From Dysgonomonas sp. UBA7710 (lineage in GTDB: Bacteria > Bacteroidota > Bacteroidia > Bacteroidales > Dysgonomonadaceae): DNA of 64,000 bases. Positions 44,466 to 53,446 of the stretch are shown here, one piece after another. The translations under genes and the position numbers were made by a program. A model generated the notes under the pieces. The model did not search any database and was not told the origin of the DNA. It worked only from the letters and a program-made list of their open reading frames with translations. Every line of letters starts with the position of its first letter. The first letter of the stretch is position 1. The stretch covers positions 21,863 to 85,862 of the forward strand of contig NZ_DLFW01000009.1 of NCBI RefSeq assembly GCF_002482385.1. Reading direction: 5' to 3'.

Positions 44466-46481
44466 ATGATTGCGTCAATAGATACTTCCAATAAAGAATT
44501 TAAGAATGCTCTCGACCTGATTGAACGGAGCAACCAGTCTGTATTTCTCACAGGAAGAGCAGGTACAGGTAAATCGACTTTTCTGAAACATCTCTGCCAG
44601 ACGACACGTAAAAAATTCGTTGTTCTGGCTCCCACAGGGATAGCAGCGATAAATGCAGAGGGATCAACATTGCATTCGTTTTTCAAATTGCCATTCAGGC
44701 CCATGGCTCCCGATGACGCAGATTTGAGTCTTACCGGCGGCCGCATTTTTGAGTTTTTCAAGTATAGGAAAGAACACCGTAAGATCATACAGGAGGTAGA
44801 GCTGATAATCATTGACGAAATATCGATGGTCAGAGCCGATACAATAGACTGTATTGACAGGATTCTCCGGGTCTACTCAAATAATATGCGTATTCCTTTC
44901 GGGGGTAAGCAACTTGTGTTTGTCGGAGATGTATTCCAGCTCGAACCTGTGGTTACTCCCGATACAAGAGAGATAATCAACAAATTCTACAAAAACGCTT
45001 TTTTCTTTTCGGCGAATGTTTTTCGCGAAATAAACCTTGTTCCGATAGAATTTACAAAAATCTATCGTCAGACAGATGAAAAGTTTATTTCTATCCTGAA
45101 TAACATAAGGAACGGAAAATCGAACAGCAATGACCTTGGCTTGCTCAACAACCGGGTAGATTCCGGTTTCAACCCGAGAGAAGAAGATATGTATATCACG
45201 CTGGCTACCAAACGTGATAATGTTGACTATATTAACGAGAAGAAGATGTCGGAACTCGATACCTTTGAGTTTGTCAGCTATGGTATCAAAGAGGGCGATT
45301 TTCCGGAATCGTCTCTTCCCACTGCACAGGAATTGGTACTTAAAGAACATGCACAGGTCATGTTTATCCGCAACGATATGCAATGGCCCCGCCGCTGGGT
45401 TAACGGCACTATCGGCATTATATCGGGAATAGATGAAGAAGGGCATGTATATGTTCTCAAAGAGGATGGATTTGAGGTGAAAGTAGAACTGGAAACATGG
45501 CGGAATTACAGGTACAGATATAATGAGCGGGAAAAGAGGATCGAAGAAGAAATCATCGGTACTTATACCCAACTGCCATTGAAAGCTGCGTGGGCAATTA
45601 CAATCCATAAGAGCCAAGGACTTACGTTCAATAATGTGATTGTAGATTTTAGCGGGGGAGTATTTGCCGGAGGACAGGCTTATGTAGCCCTAAGCAGATG
45701 TACCTCGCTGGACGGGCTTGTCCTTAAAAAGAATATCAATAAAGCAGATATATTTGTGCGGCCTGAAATAATGGAATTCAGTAAGCAATTCAATAATGAG
45801 CAATTGATTAATAAAGCGCTGAAAGAATCGGACGCTAATTATCTGTACAAGGAAGCGATAGAACAATTCGATGAAGGGAATTTCGATAATTTCCTCAACC
45901 ATTTCTTCAAAGCTATCCATGCCCGCTATGACATAGAAAAGCCATTGCAGCAAAGATATATACGGAAGAAGCTGAATATAATAAACAGCCTCAAAGAAAA
46001 AAACACGGAATTAAAGGACAGGCTGTATGAACAGACTAAAGTCCTGAAGAAGTTAGCGAAGGAATATTATCAGATGGGTAATGAATGCATCGTTTCATAC
46101 AAGGATTATCGTGCAGCTCTGGCAAACTTCAACAAGGCACTGGATTTAGACCCTACCTATCTCGATGCATGGATCAGGAAGGGTGTAACCTTCTACGATC
46201 AGGAGGATTATTACGAATCTATGAAGTGTTTCAACAGGGCTTTAGAACTAAGTCCGCTATCATTCAAAGCTCTCTACAACAGAGGAAAAAACAAACTTAA
46301 AGTGGATGAGCCGGAACTGGCTATAACCGACCTGATGAAAGCCTCCCAACAGAAGCCCCGTCATGCCGCCTGCCATGAATATCTTGCTGAAGCTTATGCA
46401 GCTATTGGCAATACCGAATTAGCGGATAAGCATTATCAGATTGCGCAGGAATTGAAGAATCCGAGGGGTAAAGACTTGTAA
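44466..46481 (+). CDS. Pif1-like superfamily 1 helicase with C-terminal TPR repeats
   Basis: A 671-residue cytoplasmic protein. Walker A is GRAGTGKST (Lys36) and Walker B is LIIIDEISMV (Asp117/Glu118). VLAPTGIAAINAEGSTLHSF, GGKQLVFVGDVFQLEPV and the C-terminal helicase motif AAWAITIHKSQGLTFNNVIV with AYVALSRCTSLDGL match Pif1/RecD2-type DNA helicases. Residues ~540-671 are tetratricopeptide repeats (YRAALANFNKALDLDPTYLD, ALYNRGKNKLKVDEPELAIT), a fusion common in Bacteroidota. It should unwind DNA 5' to 3', while the TPRs would bind partners. Its 5' region overlaps no intact gene. Confidence 0.92.
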   Translation: MIASIDTSNKEFKNALDLIERSNQSVFLTGRAGTGKSTFLKHLCQTTRKKFVVLAPTGIAAINAEGSTLHSFFKLPFRPMAPDDADLSLTGGRIFEFFKYRKEHRKIIQEVELIIIDEISMVRADTIDCIDRILRVYSNNMRIPFGGKQLVFVGDVFQLEPVVTPDTREIINKFYKNAFFFSANVFREINLVPIEFTKIYRQTDEKFISILNNIRNGKSNSNDLGLLNNRVDSGFNPREEDMYITLATKRDNVDYINEKKMSELDTFEFVSYGIKEGDFPESSLPTAQELVLKEHAQVMFIRNDMQWPRRWVNGTIGIISGIDEEGHVYVLKEDGFEVKVELETWRNYRYRYNEREKRIEEEIIGTYTQLPLKAAWAITIHKSQGLTFNNVIVDFSGGVFAGGQAYVALSRCTSLDGLVLKKNINKADIFVRPEIMEFSKQFNNEQLINKALKESDANYLYKEAIEQFDEGNFDNFLNHFFKAIHARYDIEKPLQQRYIRKKLNIINSLKEKNTELKDRLYEQTKVLKKLAKEYYQMGNECIVSYKDYRAALANFNKALDLDPTYLDAWIRKGVTFYDQEDYYESMKCFNRALELSPLSFKALYNRGKNKLKVDEPELAITDLMKASQQKPRHAACHEYLAEAYAAIGNTELADKHYQIAQELKNPRGKDL

Positions 46482-46505
46482 ATTGACCTATAAAATACGG
46501 CGCAA

Positions 46506-48440
46506 TCAGAATTTCATTTTCAATATCCTCACTGCATTTAAGATAGCCAGCAAAGAAACACCCACATCGGCAAAAACCGCTTCCCACATATTCGCTACGC
46601 CAAATCCCCCTAAAATCAGAACGGTCAATTTAATGGAAAATGCTAAAGCAATATTCTGATAAACTATTTTTTTGGTTGCCCCGGCTATTTTTATCGCAGT
46701 AACGATTTTGGAAGGCCGGTCGGTTTGTATAACGACATCTGCGACTTCAATAGCCGCGTCACTACCCATTCCGCCCATTGCGATACCTACATCGCTCATG
46801 GCAAGAGATGGCGCATCATTTATGCCATCGCCGACAAAAGCCACTATATTTTCATTATCAGACTTTAATTGTTCAATATGTTTAACTTTATCCTCAGGCA
46901 GTAAATTTCCATAAGCCTTACCAATTCCTAAACGGGAAGCAACACTCTCTGTAATGGATGACTTATCGCCACTTAGCATTACTACCTGATTAATTCCATT
47001 TATATACATGTTTCTTACGGCGCCGGCAGCATCTTCCTTCACTTCATCCGCAATCCTGATATAGCCGGCATATGTGTTATCTATTGCAATAATAACAGTT
47101 GTTTCAGGTATTAAATCGATAGCCTTATCATAACTTATATGATGCTTTTCCATCATATTGGCATTACCGGCCAAAACTTCATATCCATTTATGTTACCTT
47201 TCAATCCCTGCCCCGGAATTTCTTCTATATCGGTTGCCGGATAGTCTTTAACCGTGTCTTTTCCGTAAGCAACAATTGCTTTCGCAATGGGATGGTTCGA
47301 CTTTTTCTCTAATGCTGCGGTATATTCAATTAATTCGTCTTTCTCCATAGCTCCGGATGAAACTATATCCTGTACATTAAATACTCCTTTGGTTAAAGTT
47401 CCTGTTTTGTCCATGACTATGGTGTTCACTTTTGTCAACAAGTCCAGGTAATTTGCCCCTTTGAAGAGGATACCGGCTCTGGATGCAGCTCCGATACCGC
47501 CGAAATATCCTAACGGTATGGAGATGACCAATGCGCATGGGCAGGAAATAACCAGAAATACCAAGGCCCGGTACAGCCAATCCTGAAATATATAATCCGT
47601 TACAAAGAAATAGGGAATCACAGTAATCAGTAACGCAAAGAAGAATACCACAGGAGTGTATATCTTGGCAAATCTGCGGATAAGTAGTTCTGTCCGGGCT
47701 TTTCTGGATGTCGCTTCCTGTACCATTTCCAATATACGGGACAAAGAACTGTCCTCGTATTTTTTCGTTACTCTTATGTAAATCACTTTATCCATATTGA
47801 GCATACCTGCCAAAACGGGCTCTCCTTCCCGTATCGTTTTAGGTTTACTCTCGCCTGTCAGGGCAGATGTGTTGAAACTGCCCGATACGGAAATCATTAT
47901 TCCGTCCAACGGAACTTTTTCTCCCGCTTTGACTTGTATTGTCTCTCCTGTTTTTACATCTCCGGGAGCAATAGTTATGTAATTGCGGTTTCGTTCTACG
48001 GTTGCCGTATCGGGACGGATATCGAGAAGGGATTTTATATTCTTCCTTGCTTTATTTACTGCCGAGGCCTGGAATAGTTCCCCGATAGAATAGAAAAGCA
48101 TAACAGCAACGCCTTCGGGATATTCGCCAATAAAAAAAGCGCCTAATGTAGCCACAATCATCAGGGAGAATTCCGTGAAAATATCTTTTTGCCGGATTGT
48201 CTGCACAGCTTCTCTGAAAACAGGGTAAGCAACCGGAATATATGCCAGTATATACCAAACGAGCCGGTAATAAGAATTAAAATACCGGCTGATAAGATTG
48301 TCCATAATTATCCCTGCCAGAAGTGCAGCAAGGCTTAAACCTACGGGGATATATATTTTCCGGTTTTGTGTATTGTTATCGGGTGATTCTTCGGGGCAAG
48401 AATCACAGCAGGTACATTTATATTCTTTATTTTCGTCCAT
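46506..48440 (-). CDS. Heavy-metal P1B-type ATPase (Zn/Cd/Pb exporter type)
   Basis: A 644-residue inner-membrane pump. The metal-site helix has SCPCALVIS (Cys300, Cys302), the phosphorylated residue is Asp344 in DKTGTLTKG, and GDGINDAPSLAMSDVGIAMG is the hinge motif. HPIAKA, the P1B-specific HP motif, is present in the nucleotide domain. The N-terminus lacks a full HMA domain and instead has a short Cys-rich stretch (CTCCDSCPEE). The CPC type and the missing CopA features favour Zn2+/Cd2+/Pb2+ over Cu+. A palindromic operator candidate lies just upstream, and a Fur-family regulator is encoded ~600 bases away on the same strand. Confidence 0.94.
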   Translation of the reverse strand: MDENKEYKCTCCDSCPEESPDNNTQNRKIYIPVGLSLAALLAGIIMDNLISRYFNSYYRLVWYILAYIPVAYPVFREAVQTIRQKDIFTEFSLMIVATLGAFFIGEYPEGVAVMLFYSIGELFQASAVNKARKNIKSLLDIRPDTATVERNRNYITIAPGDVKTGETIQVKAGEKVPLDGIMISVSGSFNTSALTGESKPKTIREGEPVLAGMLNMDKVIYIRVTKKYEDSSLSRILEMVQEATSRKARTELLIRRFAKIYTPVVFFFALLITVIPYFFVTDYIFQDWLYRALVFLVISCPCALVISIPLGYFGGIGAASRAGILFKGANYLDLLTKVNTIVMDKTGTLTKGVFNVQDIVSSGAMEKDELIEYTAALEKKSNHPIAKAIVAYGKDTVKDYPATDIEEIPGQGLKGNINGYEVLAGNANMMEKHHISYDKAIDLIPETTVIIAIDNTYAGYIRIADEVKEDAAGAVRNMYINGINQVVMLSGDKSSITESVASRLGIGKAYGNLLPEDKVKHIEQLKSDNENIVAFVGDGINDAPSLAMSDVGIAMGGMGSDAAIEVADVVIQTDRPSKIVTAIKIAGATKKIVYQNIALAFSIKLTVLILGGFGVANMWEAVFADVGVSLLAILNAVRILKMKF

Positions 48441-48456
48441 CTCTTAATTTTTTATA

Positions 48457-48492
48457 CAAAGGTACGGACTATAGCTTGCAACTGAGTTGCAA
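48457..48492 (-). promoter_or_regulatory. Promoter and 17-nt palindromic operator candidate of the metal ATPase
   Basis: On the minus strand, TACCTTTG (48464-48457) is a perfect -7 box 16 bases before the ATPase ATG. Upstream of it TTGCAAC-TGA-GTTGCAA (48476-48492) is a 7-3-7 palindrome of the size and symmetry bound by Fur-family dimers. The Fur-family gene at 49028-49450 is the obvious candidate binder. Confidence 0.6.
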
Positions 48493-48520
48493 ATTTACAG
48501 GCTCCGGTTTTTAATTCCGG

Positions 48521-48853
48521 TTAATTACGCGGGAAATAATATATGATACAGACTCCCAACAGTGCTACCAATGCACCGATAATATCATATTTATCAGGAG
48601 AATAGTTATCAAATTTCATAGCCCACAGTATAGACATAACGATAAAAAAACCGCCATAAGTAGCATATACCCGCGCAAAATTTGAGGTCTGCCATGTTGC
48701 TACTACTCCGTAGAAAGCAAGAATCAAAGCGCCCAGAACTCCGTACCACCACGGTTTCCCTTCTTTGAGGCATAGCCAGACTAAATAGCCCCCTCCTATC
48801 TCGCATAGTCCCGCAAGAATAAATATTGGAATTGATTTGAGAATCATAGTCAA
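48521..48853 (-). CDS. YnfA-family (UPF0060) small membrane protein
   Basis: A 110-residue protein with four membrane helices. PIFILAGLCEIGGGYLVWLC, GKPWWYGVLGALILAFYGVV, FARVYATYGGFFIVMSILWA and the final YDIIGALVALLGVCIIYYFP match YnfA throughout and the length is normal. YnfA is related to small multidrug-resistance transporters, but its substrate is not established. It lies between the Fur-family gene and the metal ATPase on the same strand; a short repeat element separates it from the former. Confidence 0.93.
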   Translation of the reverse strand: MTMILKSIPIFILAGLCEIGGGYLVWLCLKEGKPWWYGVLGALILAFYGVVATWQTSNFARVYATYGGFFIVMSILWAMKFDNYSPDKYDIIGALVALLGVCIIYYFPRN

Positions 48854-48868
48854 TTGAATATTTTGTAA

Positions 48869-49002
48869 ATTAAGTAAATGATAAGATTTATTGTCGTATT
48901 TGTCATGCTGAGGAACGAAGCATCCCGTGCCTCTTTTTAGGGTCGGTATCCTTCCCTATGGTCAGGATGACAGGCGACAGTAAATATTTTAGACTACTTA
49001 AT
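48869..49002. mobile_element. 134-bp MITE-like repeat, copy 1
   Basis: The ends are imperfect inverted repeats of about 28 bases (ATTAAGTA...TTGTCG and CGACAGTA...TACTTAAT). The interior has a second stem (GTCATGCTGA / TCAGGATGAC) enclosing GGAACGAAGCATC. A near-identical copy in the same orientation lies at 63516-63649. It has no coding capacity. It sits in the gap between the YnfA and Fur-family genes, where it may alter their co-transcription. Confidence 0.85.
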
Positions 49003-49027
49003 ATTTAACAAAGAAATAAAGTCTTTG

Positions 49028-49450
49028 CTAGATATCGATCTTACTACACCGCCCGCAATACCCCTTGATGACAAGATTTACACTTTCTACCTGCATTATC
49101 GGCGACAATGCAAATCTGGGGATAGAAATATTTTCCAGACAGAATGCATCCTTGCAGTAATTACAATAAAAATGAGCGTGAAGGTCGTCCATGCTGCAAT
49201 GGCAATCCCTGTTGCATACCGAATATTTTATGGAACCCGACCCATCGTCGAAACTGTGTATGAGCTGATGATCGTGGAACAAATGAATAGTTCTTGATAT
49301 AGTCGATTTATCGACGGTATCAAGCTTTATCTCCAAATCTGACAAACTGAATGCCCTGTGAAACTCAAGCATCGTTTTAAGTATTAATATCCGGATAGCT
49401 GTCGGTTTTATTTCACGTTCTTCCAGCAGGTTTATATAAGAGCTGTTCAT
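49028..49450 (-). CDS. Fur-family metal-responsive regulator
   Basis: A 140-residue DNA-binding protein. The N-terminal winged helix is KPTAIRILILKTMLEFHRAF with DKSTISRTIHLFHDHQLIHS. The dimerisation part has CHCSMDDLHAHFYCNYCKDA and ends GYCGRCSKID, so both CxxC structural zinc pairs are present. It could be a Zur- or Fur-type sensor; closeness to a Zn/Cd-type ATPase favours zinc. It has its own -7 box at 49487-49494 on this strand. Confidence 0.92.
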   Translation of the reverse strand: MNSSYINLLEEREIKPTAIRILILKTMLEFHRAFSLSDLEIKLDTVDKSTISRTIHLFHDHQLIHSFDDGSGSIKYSVCNRDCHCSMDDLHAHFYCNYCKDAFCLENISIPRFALSPIMQVESVNLVIKGYCGRCSKIDI

Positions 49451-49486
49451 GCTATAATTTTACTTCCGTTATTTTTAAGACTACAA

Positions 49487-49494
49487 CAAAAGTA
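49487..49494 (-). promoter_or_regulatory. -7 promoter box of the Fur-family gene
   Basis: Read on the minus strand this is TACTTTTG, a match to TAnnTTTG, 36 bases before the ATG. A TTTG (49522-49519) lies 24 bases further upstream. Confidence 0.5.
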
Positions 49495-49585
49495 ATGATT
49501 TTAAATATAATATGCGCGCAAATGGAATCAGATAAGGTTGATTTTAAATCCTGATTATATATGCAAAACAAAATAATTCCGGATA

Positions 49586-50773
49586 TTATCCTTTTCCTAT
49601 TTTAATCCAGGTTGCCTTTTTCCATAACCATTCCAATGGACCCTGACGATGTGACCGAAGCCACCAGCGACAGAAAAATAACTGAATTAAAAACATTCCG
49701 ATGCCCATTAAGAAACAGGCTGTGATACCTGTATACTGGTAAAGCCCCAGTCCCCAGTTATAAAACAGGAATCCCCCGATCAAAGACTGCGACAGGTAGT
49801 TTGTCAAACTCATGCGTCCATAAGGCGCTAACTGATGAAGTACACGTTTAAACTTTGTCAGGTAATACACAAGAATTACCCCGGCAAACAGTATTCCTGT
49901 GAATGCGATATTTGAAAGTGATTTGAGTATAAGGATAGAAGGTACAAGTAATGCCTCCCGGTTTATAAAGTCGGGAAGTACAGCCATCAAACCATATATA
50001 GGGAAAAAGGCCAGAGTGACTGCGATGAATACTTTAATCCATAACTTCATGTTTTTTTCCGAATAGATAAACACATTGCTACGCCCTATTAATATACCTA
50101 TCATAAATAATGCCGCGGTTTGCGTAACCCTTCCATGTAACAGCATCCAGCCCATATTAGCAATATTGCCTGTCCAGATTGCAGTTTTACACATTTCGAG
50201 GAAAGAACCTTCTTTCTGCACTGTATTGACTATCTCCCAGTACGGACCATCAAACTCAGCATTAATAATGTATTCGGGGCTGATGACTGCATAAATTATT
50301 TGCCCCCATTCAAGAGGTTGCAGTAAAAGGATAATCGCTATAATCGCAATTGTGCGGGTAGAAAGGCGGCAGACTGCTATCATTACATAACCAAGTAATG
50401 CATAGAGTACTAATATTTCGCCGGGAAATAAGGTCGAATTGATACAGGCGATGAAAAAAAGTAATACTAACCGCCATGCAAACCGTCCGCGAAAATCTCT
50501 CCCTTTTTCTTTTTGTGAATTGTCCTGAATAAAAAAACTGAATCCGAAAAGCAACGCGAAAATGCAGTAGGCTTTACCGGAAAAGGTGAAAAATATACTG
50601 TCCCAGATTACTTTGTCCGTAAATATCAGAAAGTTGCAGGTTTCTTCCGGAAAGCTATTGAGACTGAACCGTTCGATGAAATGGATAAGGGTAATTCCCA
50701 TTACTGCAAAACCTCGTAATACATCTGCTATTTCTATGCGATTATTATTGGTTAGAGTAGTAGAAGAGTGCAT
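49586..50773 (-). CDS. DUF418 multi-pass membrane protein
   Basis: A 395-residue protein with about ten membrane helices. It opens IEIADVLRGFAVMGITLIHF, the acyltransferase-3/DUF418 start, and ends with the DUF418 signature GRMSLTNYLSQSLIGGFLFY followed by IQLFFCRWWLRSHRQGPLEW. Related proteins are thought to modify or export envelope components, but none is defined well. It is a single gene; TAAGTTTG (50826-50819 on this strand) is its likely -7 box. Confidence 0.92.
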   Translation of the reverse strand: MHSSTTLTNNNRIEIADVLRGFAVMGITLIHFIERFSLNSFPEETCNFLIFTDKVIWDSIFFTFSGKAYCIFALLFGFSFFIQDNSQKEKGRDFRGRFAWRLVLLFFIACINSTLFPGEILVLYALLGYVMIAVCRLSTRTIAIIAIILLLQPLEWGQIIYAVISPEYIINAEFDGPYWEIVNTVQKEGSFLEMCKTAIWTGNIANMGWMLLHGRVTQTAALFMIGILIGRSNVFIYSEKNMKLWIKVFIAVTLAFFPIYGLMAVLPDFINREALLVPSILILKSLSNIAFTGILFAGVILVYYLTKFKRVLHQLAPYGRMSLTNYLSQSLIGGFLFYNWGLGLYQYTGITACFLMGIGMFLIQLFFCRWWLRSHRQGPLEWLWKKATWIKIGKG

Positions 50774-50968
50774 GCTTTTTAGAATTTAAAATGTTAACGT
50801 ATTCTTTTATTTGACGTGCAAACTTAACACAAACCTTTTATGTCCTTTAAAAATTGCTATTCAATAAACAATAAAATATGACCAATAAGGGCTTTCTCCT
50901 ATTGATCGTATTTTCGGGTATTTAAAATAAATACTTTATAATCAGTTAACTATACGATAACATTAAAA

Positions 50969-51006
50969 TAATAATGGCCAGAAGTCTCTGTTTCTGACCA
51001 TTATTA
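50969..51006 (-). terminator. Hairpin terminator downstream of the PepSY gene
   Basis: TAATAATGG (50969-50977) pairs with CCATTATTA (50998-51006), and CAGAA/TTCTG continues the stem after a 1-nt mismatch. It lies in the 336-base gap between the DUF418 and PepSY genes, which otherwise holds only the DUF418 promoter box. Confidence 0.65.
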
Positions 51007-51109
51007 CTTATTTATGGAGATTAATTTACAATCAAAATGCTCCGGAACAATAATGAAACGGTATTTTGCGGCAGGCTCCTACTTCACCGTTATTCTTTTT
51101 TGTTATATT

Positions 51110-52261
51110 TTACTCGAAAGCGTTCCTATTTTGTTCCGCTTTGGGATTGCGTTCATTTTTTTTGCGTTTCCCCCACCAGATATAAAATCCGGTTACAGGC
51201 AGGCTGGTGGCAATAAGCCCTCCCAGAAATGTGATAAACTTCCCTATCTGTCCCATCCAGTTACCCATATGCAATACCCATATTGCATTATCTACCTTTT
51301 CGTGTTTAAGCGCGCTTTCCGGCAATTTTATTTCATCTCCCGAAAAACGGTCATATATAACATATTCCGGGCTTTGCGCACTCTTCAATCCCACCTGATT
51401 TGCGACACGCATCATATAATATCCGCTCGAGTCCATGCGATAGGTATATATCTGCATTTCTTTTTTATCCGGATACTTCTCAAATGATCTTTCTATAAAC
51501 GGGTTAAGTTCCAACGGTGCTTGCCCTTCCTTATATTTGGGCAATTCTTTTTGCCAGTCATGGGTTGTGTCTGCCCCGAAGGCTTTCATCAGCGATTGTG
51601 ATAACGGCTCGAAGGCGATCAGTAATCCGGTGACAGATAATAATAAGATAACAGCGGCAGCATAAAAGCCCAGGACTTTATGCAAATCATAGTTAAGGCG
51701 TTTTTTTGTTGAACCGGTTTTTATTTTAAAGGCAGCATCCATAGCCTTTTTATTCCTCTTCTTGGGCCACCATAAATAAAGGCCCGTAATTATTTCAAGG
51801 ACAAATATTATGGTTGCAATATCGATGATCCATTGCCCCGTTTTACCCAATAGGAACGAATTGTGGAGGTGTACAGTAATATAAAAGAAATAGATAGTAC
51901 CGTCATCTTTCAATATCTCTCCTGTGTACGGATCAATATATACCATGCTCAAACCTTCCTCCCTGCTGAATGTATTGAACCTGACGCTGCGTTCCGGGTC
52001 TTTGTAACTGACCATGTAACTTGGCGTATTTCGCTTCGGAAACTCTTTTTTAATGATATCTATCAGTTCTTCAGCCGGCTTCCGGGTTTCTTTCACTTCT
52101 TTGACAAAACGTGCATCCCCGGCCGACAAAGCCATAATCTCATCGCAATAGACAGCTATAGTTCCTGTTATACATACAAAAAAGATTATCGCCGCCGATA
52201 TTAGCCCCGGCCACAGATGCAGCCATAAGATGAGTTTTTTGTTGGATATCCTTCTATTCAT
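51110..52261 (-). CDS. PepSY-domain membrane protein (PiuB/XusC type), iron operon
   Basis: A 383-residue protein with four membrane helices: the first is WLHLWPGLISAAIIFFVCIT, another is WIIDIATIIFVLEIITGLYL, and the last is FITFLGGLIATSLPVTGFYI. LHKVLGFYAAAVILLLSVTG carries a His typical of heme-binding PepSY proteins. Such proteins are thought to reduce ferric siderophores in the periplasm. The C-terminal tail is basic (WGKRKKNERNP). It is the last of three genes after a siderophore receptor and an esterase, 20 bases behind the latter. Confidence 0.92.
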   Translation of the reverse strand: MNRRISNKKLILWLHLWPGLISAAIIFFVCITGTIAVYCDEIMALSAGDARFVKEVKETRKPAEELIDIIKKEFPKRNTPSYMVSYKDPERSVRFNTFSREEGLSMVYIDPYTGEILKDDGTIYFFYITVHLHNSFLLGKTGQWIIDIATIIFVLEIITGLYLWWPKKRNKKAMDAAFKIKTGSTKKRLNYDLHKVLGFYAAAVILLLSVTGLLIAFEPLSQSLMKAFGADTTHDWQKELPKYKEGQAPLELNPFIERSFEKYPDKKEMQIYTYRMDSSGYYMMRVANQVGLKSAQSPEYVIYDRFSGDEIKLPESALKHEKVDNAIWVLHMGNWMGQIGKFITFLGGLIATSLPVTGFYIWWGKRKKNERNPKAEQNRNAFE

Positions 52262-52281
52262 GACATTTTTGGTTGATATAT

Positions 52282-53373
52282 TTACTTATTCATTAGTTTC
52301 TCACGCGTCTCGGACAGGCTCTTTTTAGCATTGGGGCTATCCGGGTAATTTTTAAGGTTATACTCAAATATTTTAATGGCATTTTCTGTTTTCTTTACAG
52401 ACACAGCATATTTGCCAATATTATCTATAAGGTTCTCGTCGGGAATGAATGTAAATCCCAGCCGTTCCGATAATTTGCCGTAATATTCTTCTATCAGCCC
52501 GGGATTTTCGGGGATCTCTTTCACGGGCAATTCTATTCCGTCGAAAATAGTCCTGAGAGCGTCGAACATGCCGGGCATCAGTATGGTTCCATGATTTTCA
52601 TCTTCATAGTATTTCCATGCCCCGTTCAGGTTATTGCCGGGTGCGGACTTTAATACTTCGGTACAAAATCTGTCTATCGTTTCGGAATGTTTTTGTATGT
52701 CATCGGCTTTGTTTTCATCCTTTGCCATTGCGATATATAAGTATCTTTTTTCGAAATCCGTTTTATTCCATATGGCCTGGGCTTCTTTATAGATTACTTT
52801 ATTGTCCCACCAAAGACTGGGGTCGAGCGCAATATAGGCATTAAAAGAACCGGTATGGCGCACCAGTGTTGTTACAACGTATAGTCCTCCGAACGAGTGT
52901 CCTATCAGCATATTATATCCATTTGTCCTGTAAGCGGAATCGATAGTATTTCTTAATTCGGAAGTCAGGAAAGAAGTAAAATGGCTACTGCCGCCACTAT
53001 TTGTAAACAAATCCTGTCCGTTGTGCTTCAGCGAAGATCTGGTAGGAGTCAGGTCCCTCGCTCTGTCTGTATTGGGTATAGCTACAATTATGCATTCGGG
53101 CATATTATTGTACATCCCTCTGGTAAATGTACTCTGTATGGCTGCCAGTGCCATAAAATTAGTATCGCCATCGAGAAGGTAAATTACCGGATACGAAGCT
53201 TTGCCATATCGGGCATCATCATATTTGGGTGGGAGATATACCCAATAGGGCCTGTCTTCTCCCAGAGCAAGGGAATGCATTGAAAATTTTTGCCCTATAC
53301 ATATATTATCCTGCGCCAAAAGATTGGAGGATAGAAGTGTTATAAGCAATACATAAAATAGTTTTTTCATCAT
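52282..53373 (-). CDS. Secreted alpha/beta-hydrolase esterase, siderophore-esterase type
   Basis: A 363-residue exported protein (signal ending LSSNLLAQ). It is in the esterase-D/IroE group: RPYWVYLPPKYDDARY, SYPVIYLLDGDTNFMALAAI, PNTDRARDLTPTRSS, and the nucleophile Ser160 in LIGHSFGGLYV; the His is in DENHGTILMPGMF. The C-terminal ~50 residues are a TPR-like helix pair (KTENAIKIFEYNLKNYPDSP). Next to a TonB siderophore receptor it is well placed to hydrolyse ester-linked siderophores in the periplasm and release iron. The substrate is inferred. Either of two adjacent ATGs (53373, 53370) may be used. Confidence 0.87.
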   Translation of the reverse strand: MMKKLFYVLLITLLSSNLLAQDNICIGQKFSMHSLALGEDRPYWVYLPPKYDDARYGKASYPVIYLLDGDTNFMALAAIQSTFTRGMYNNMPECIIVAIPNTDRARDLTPTRSSLKHNGQDLFTNSGGSSHFTSFLTSELRNTIDSAYRTNGYNMLIGHSFGGLYVVTTLVRHTGSFNAYIALDPSLWWDNKVIYKEAQAIWNKTDFEKRYLYIAMAKDENKADDIQKHSETIDRFCTEVLKSAPGNNLNGAWKYYEDENHGTILMPGMFDALRTIFDGIELPVKEIPENPGLIEEYYGKLSERLGFTFIPDENLIDNIGKYAVSVKKTENAIKIFEYNLKNYPDSPNAKKSLSETREKLMNK

Positions 53374-53389
53374 TTCGGTCTAAACAGGA

Positions 53390-53423
53390 AAATTCGTTTT
53401 GGCCTGATGACCAAAACGAATTT
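53390..53423 (-). other. Intercistronic 13-bp hairpin between receptor and esterase genes
   Basis: The arm at 53390-53402 (AAATTCGTTTTGG) is perfectly complementary to 53411-53423 with an 8-nt loop. It lies in the 73-base gap inside the iron operon. Lacking a clear U-tract on the minus strand, it more likely tunes the ratio of receptor to esterase than ends transcription completely. Confidence 0.65.
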
Positions 53424-53446
53424 GTGAATATTCTTTTTATCTTTCC

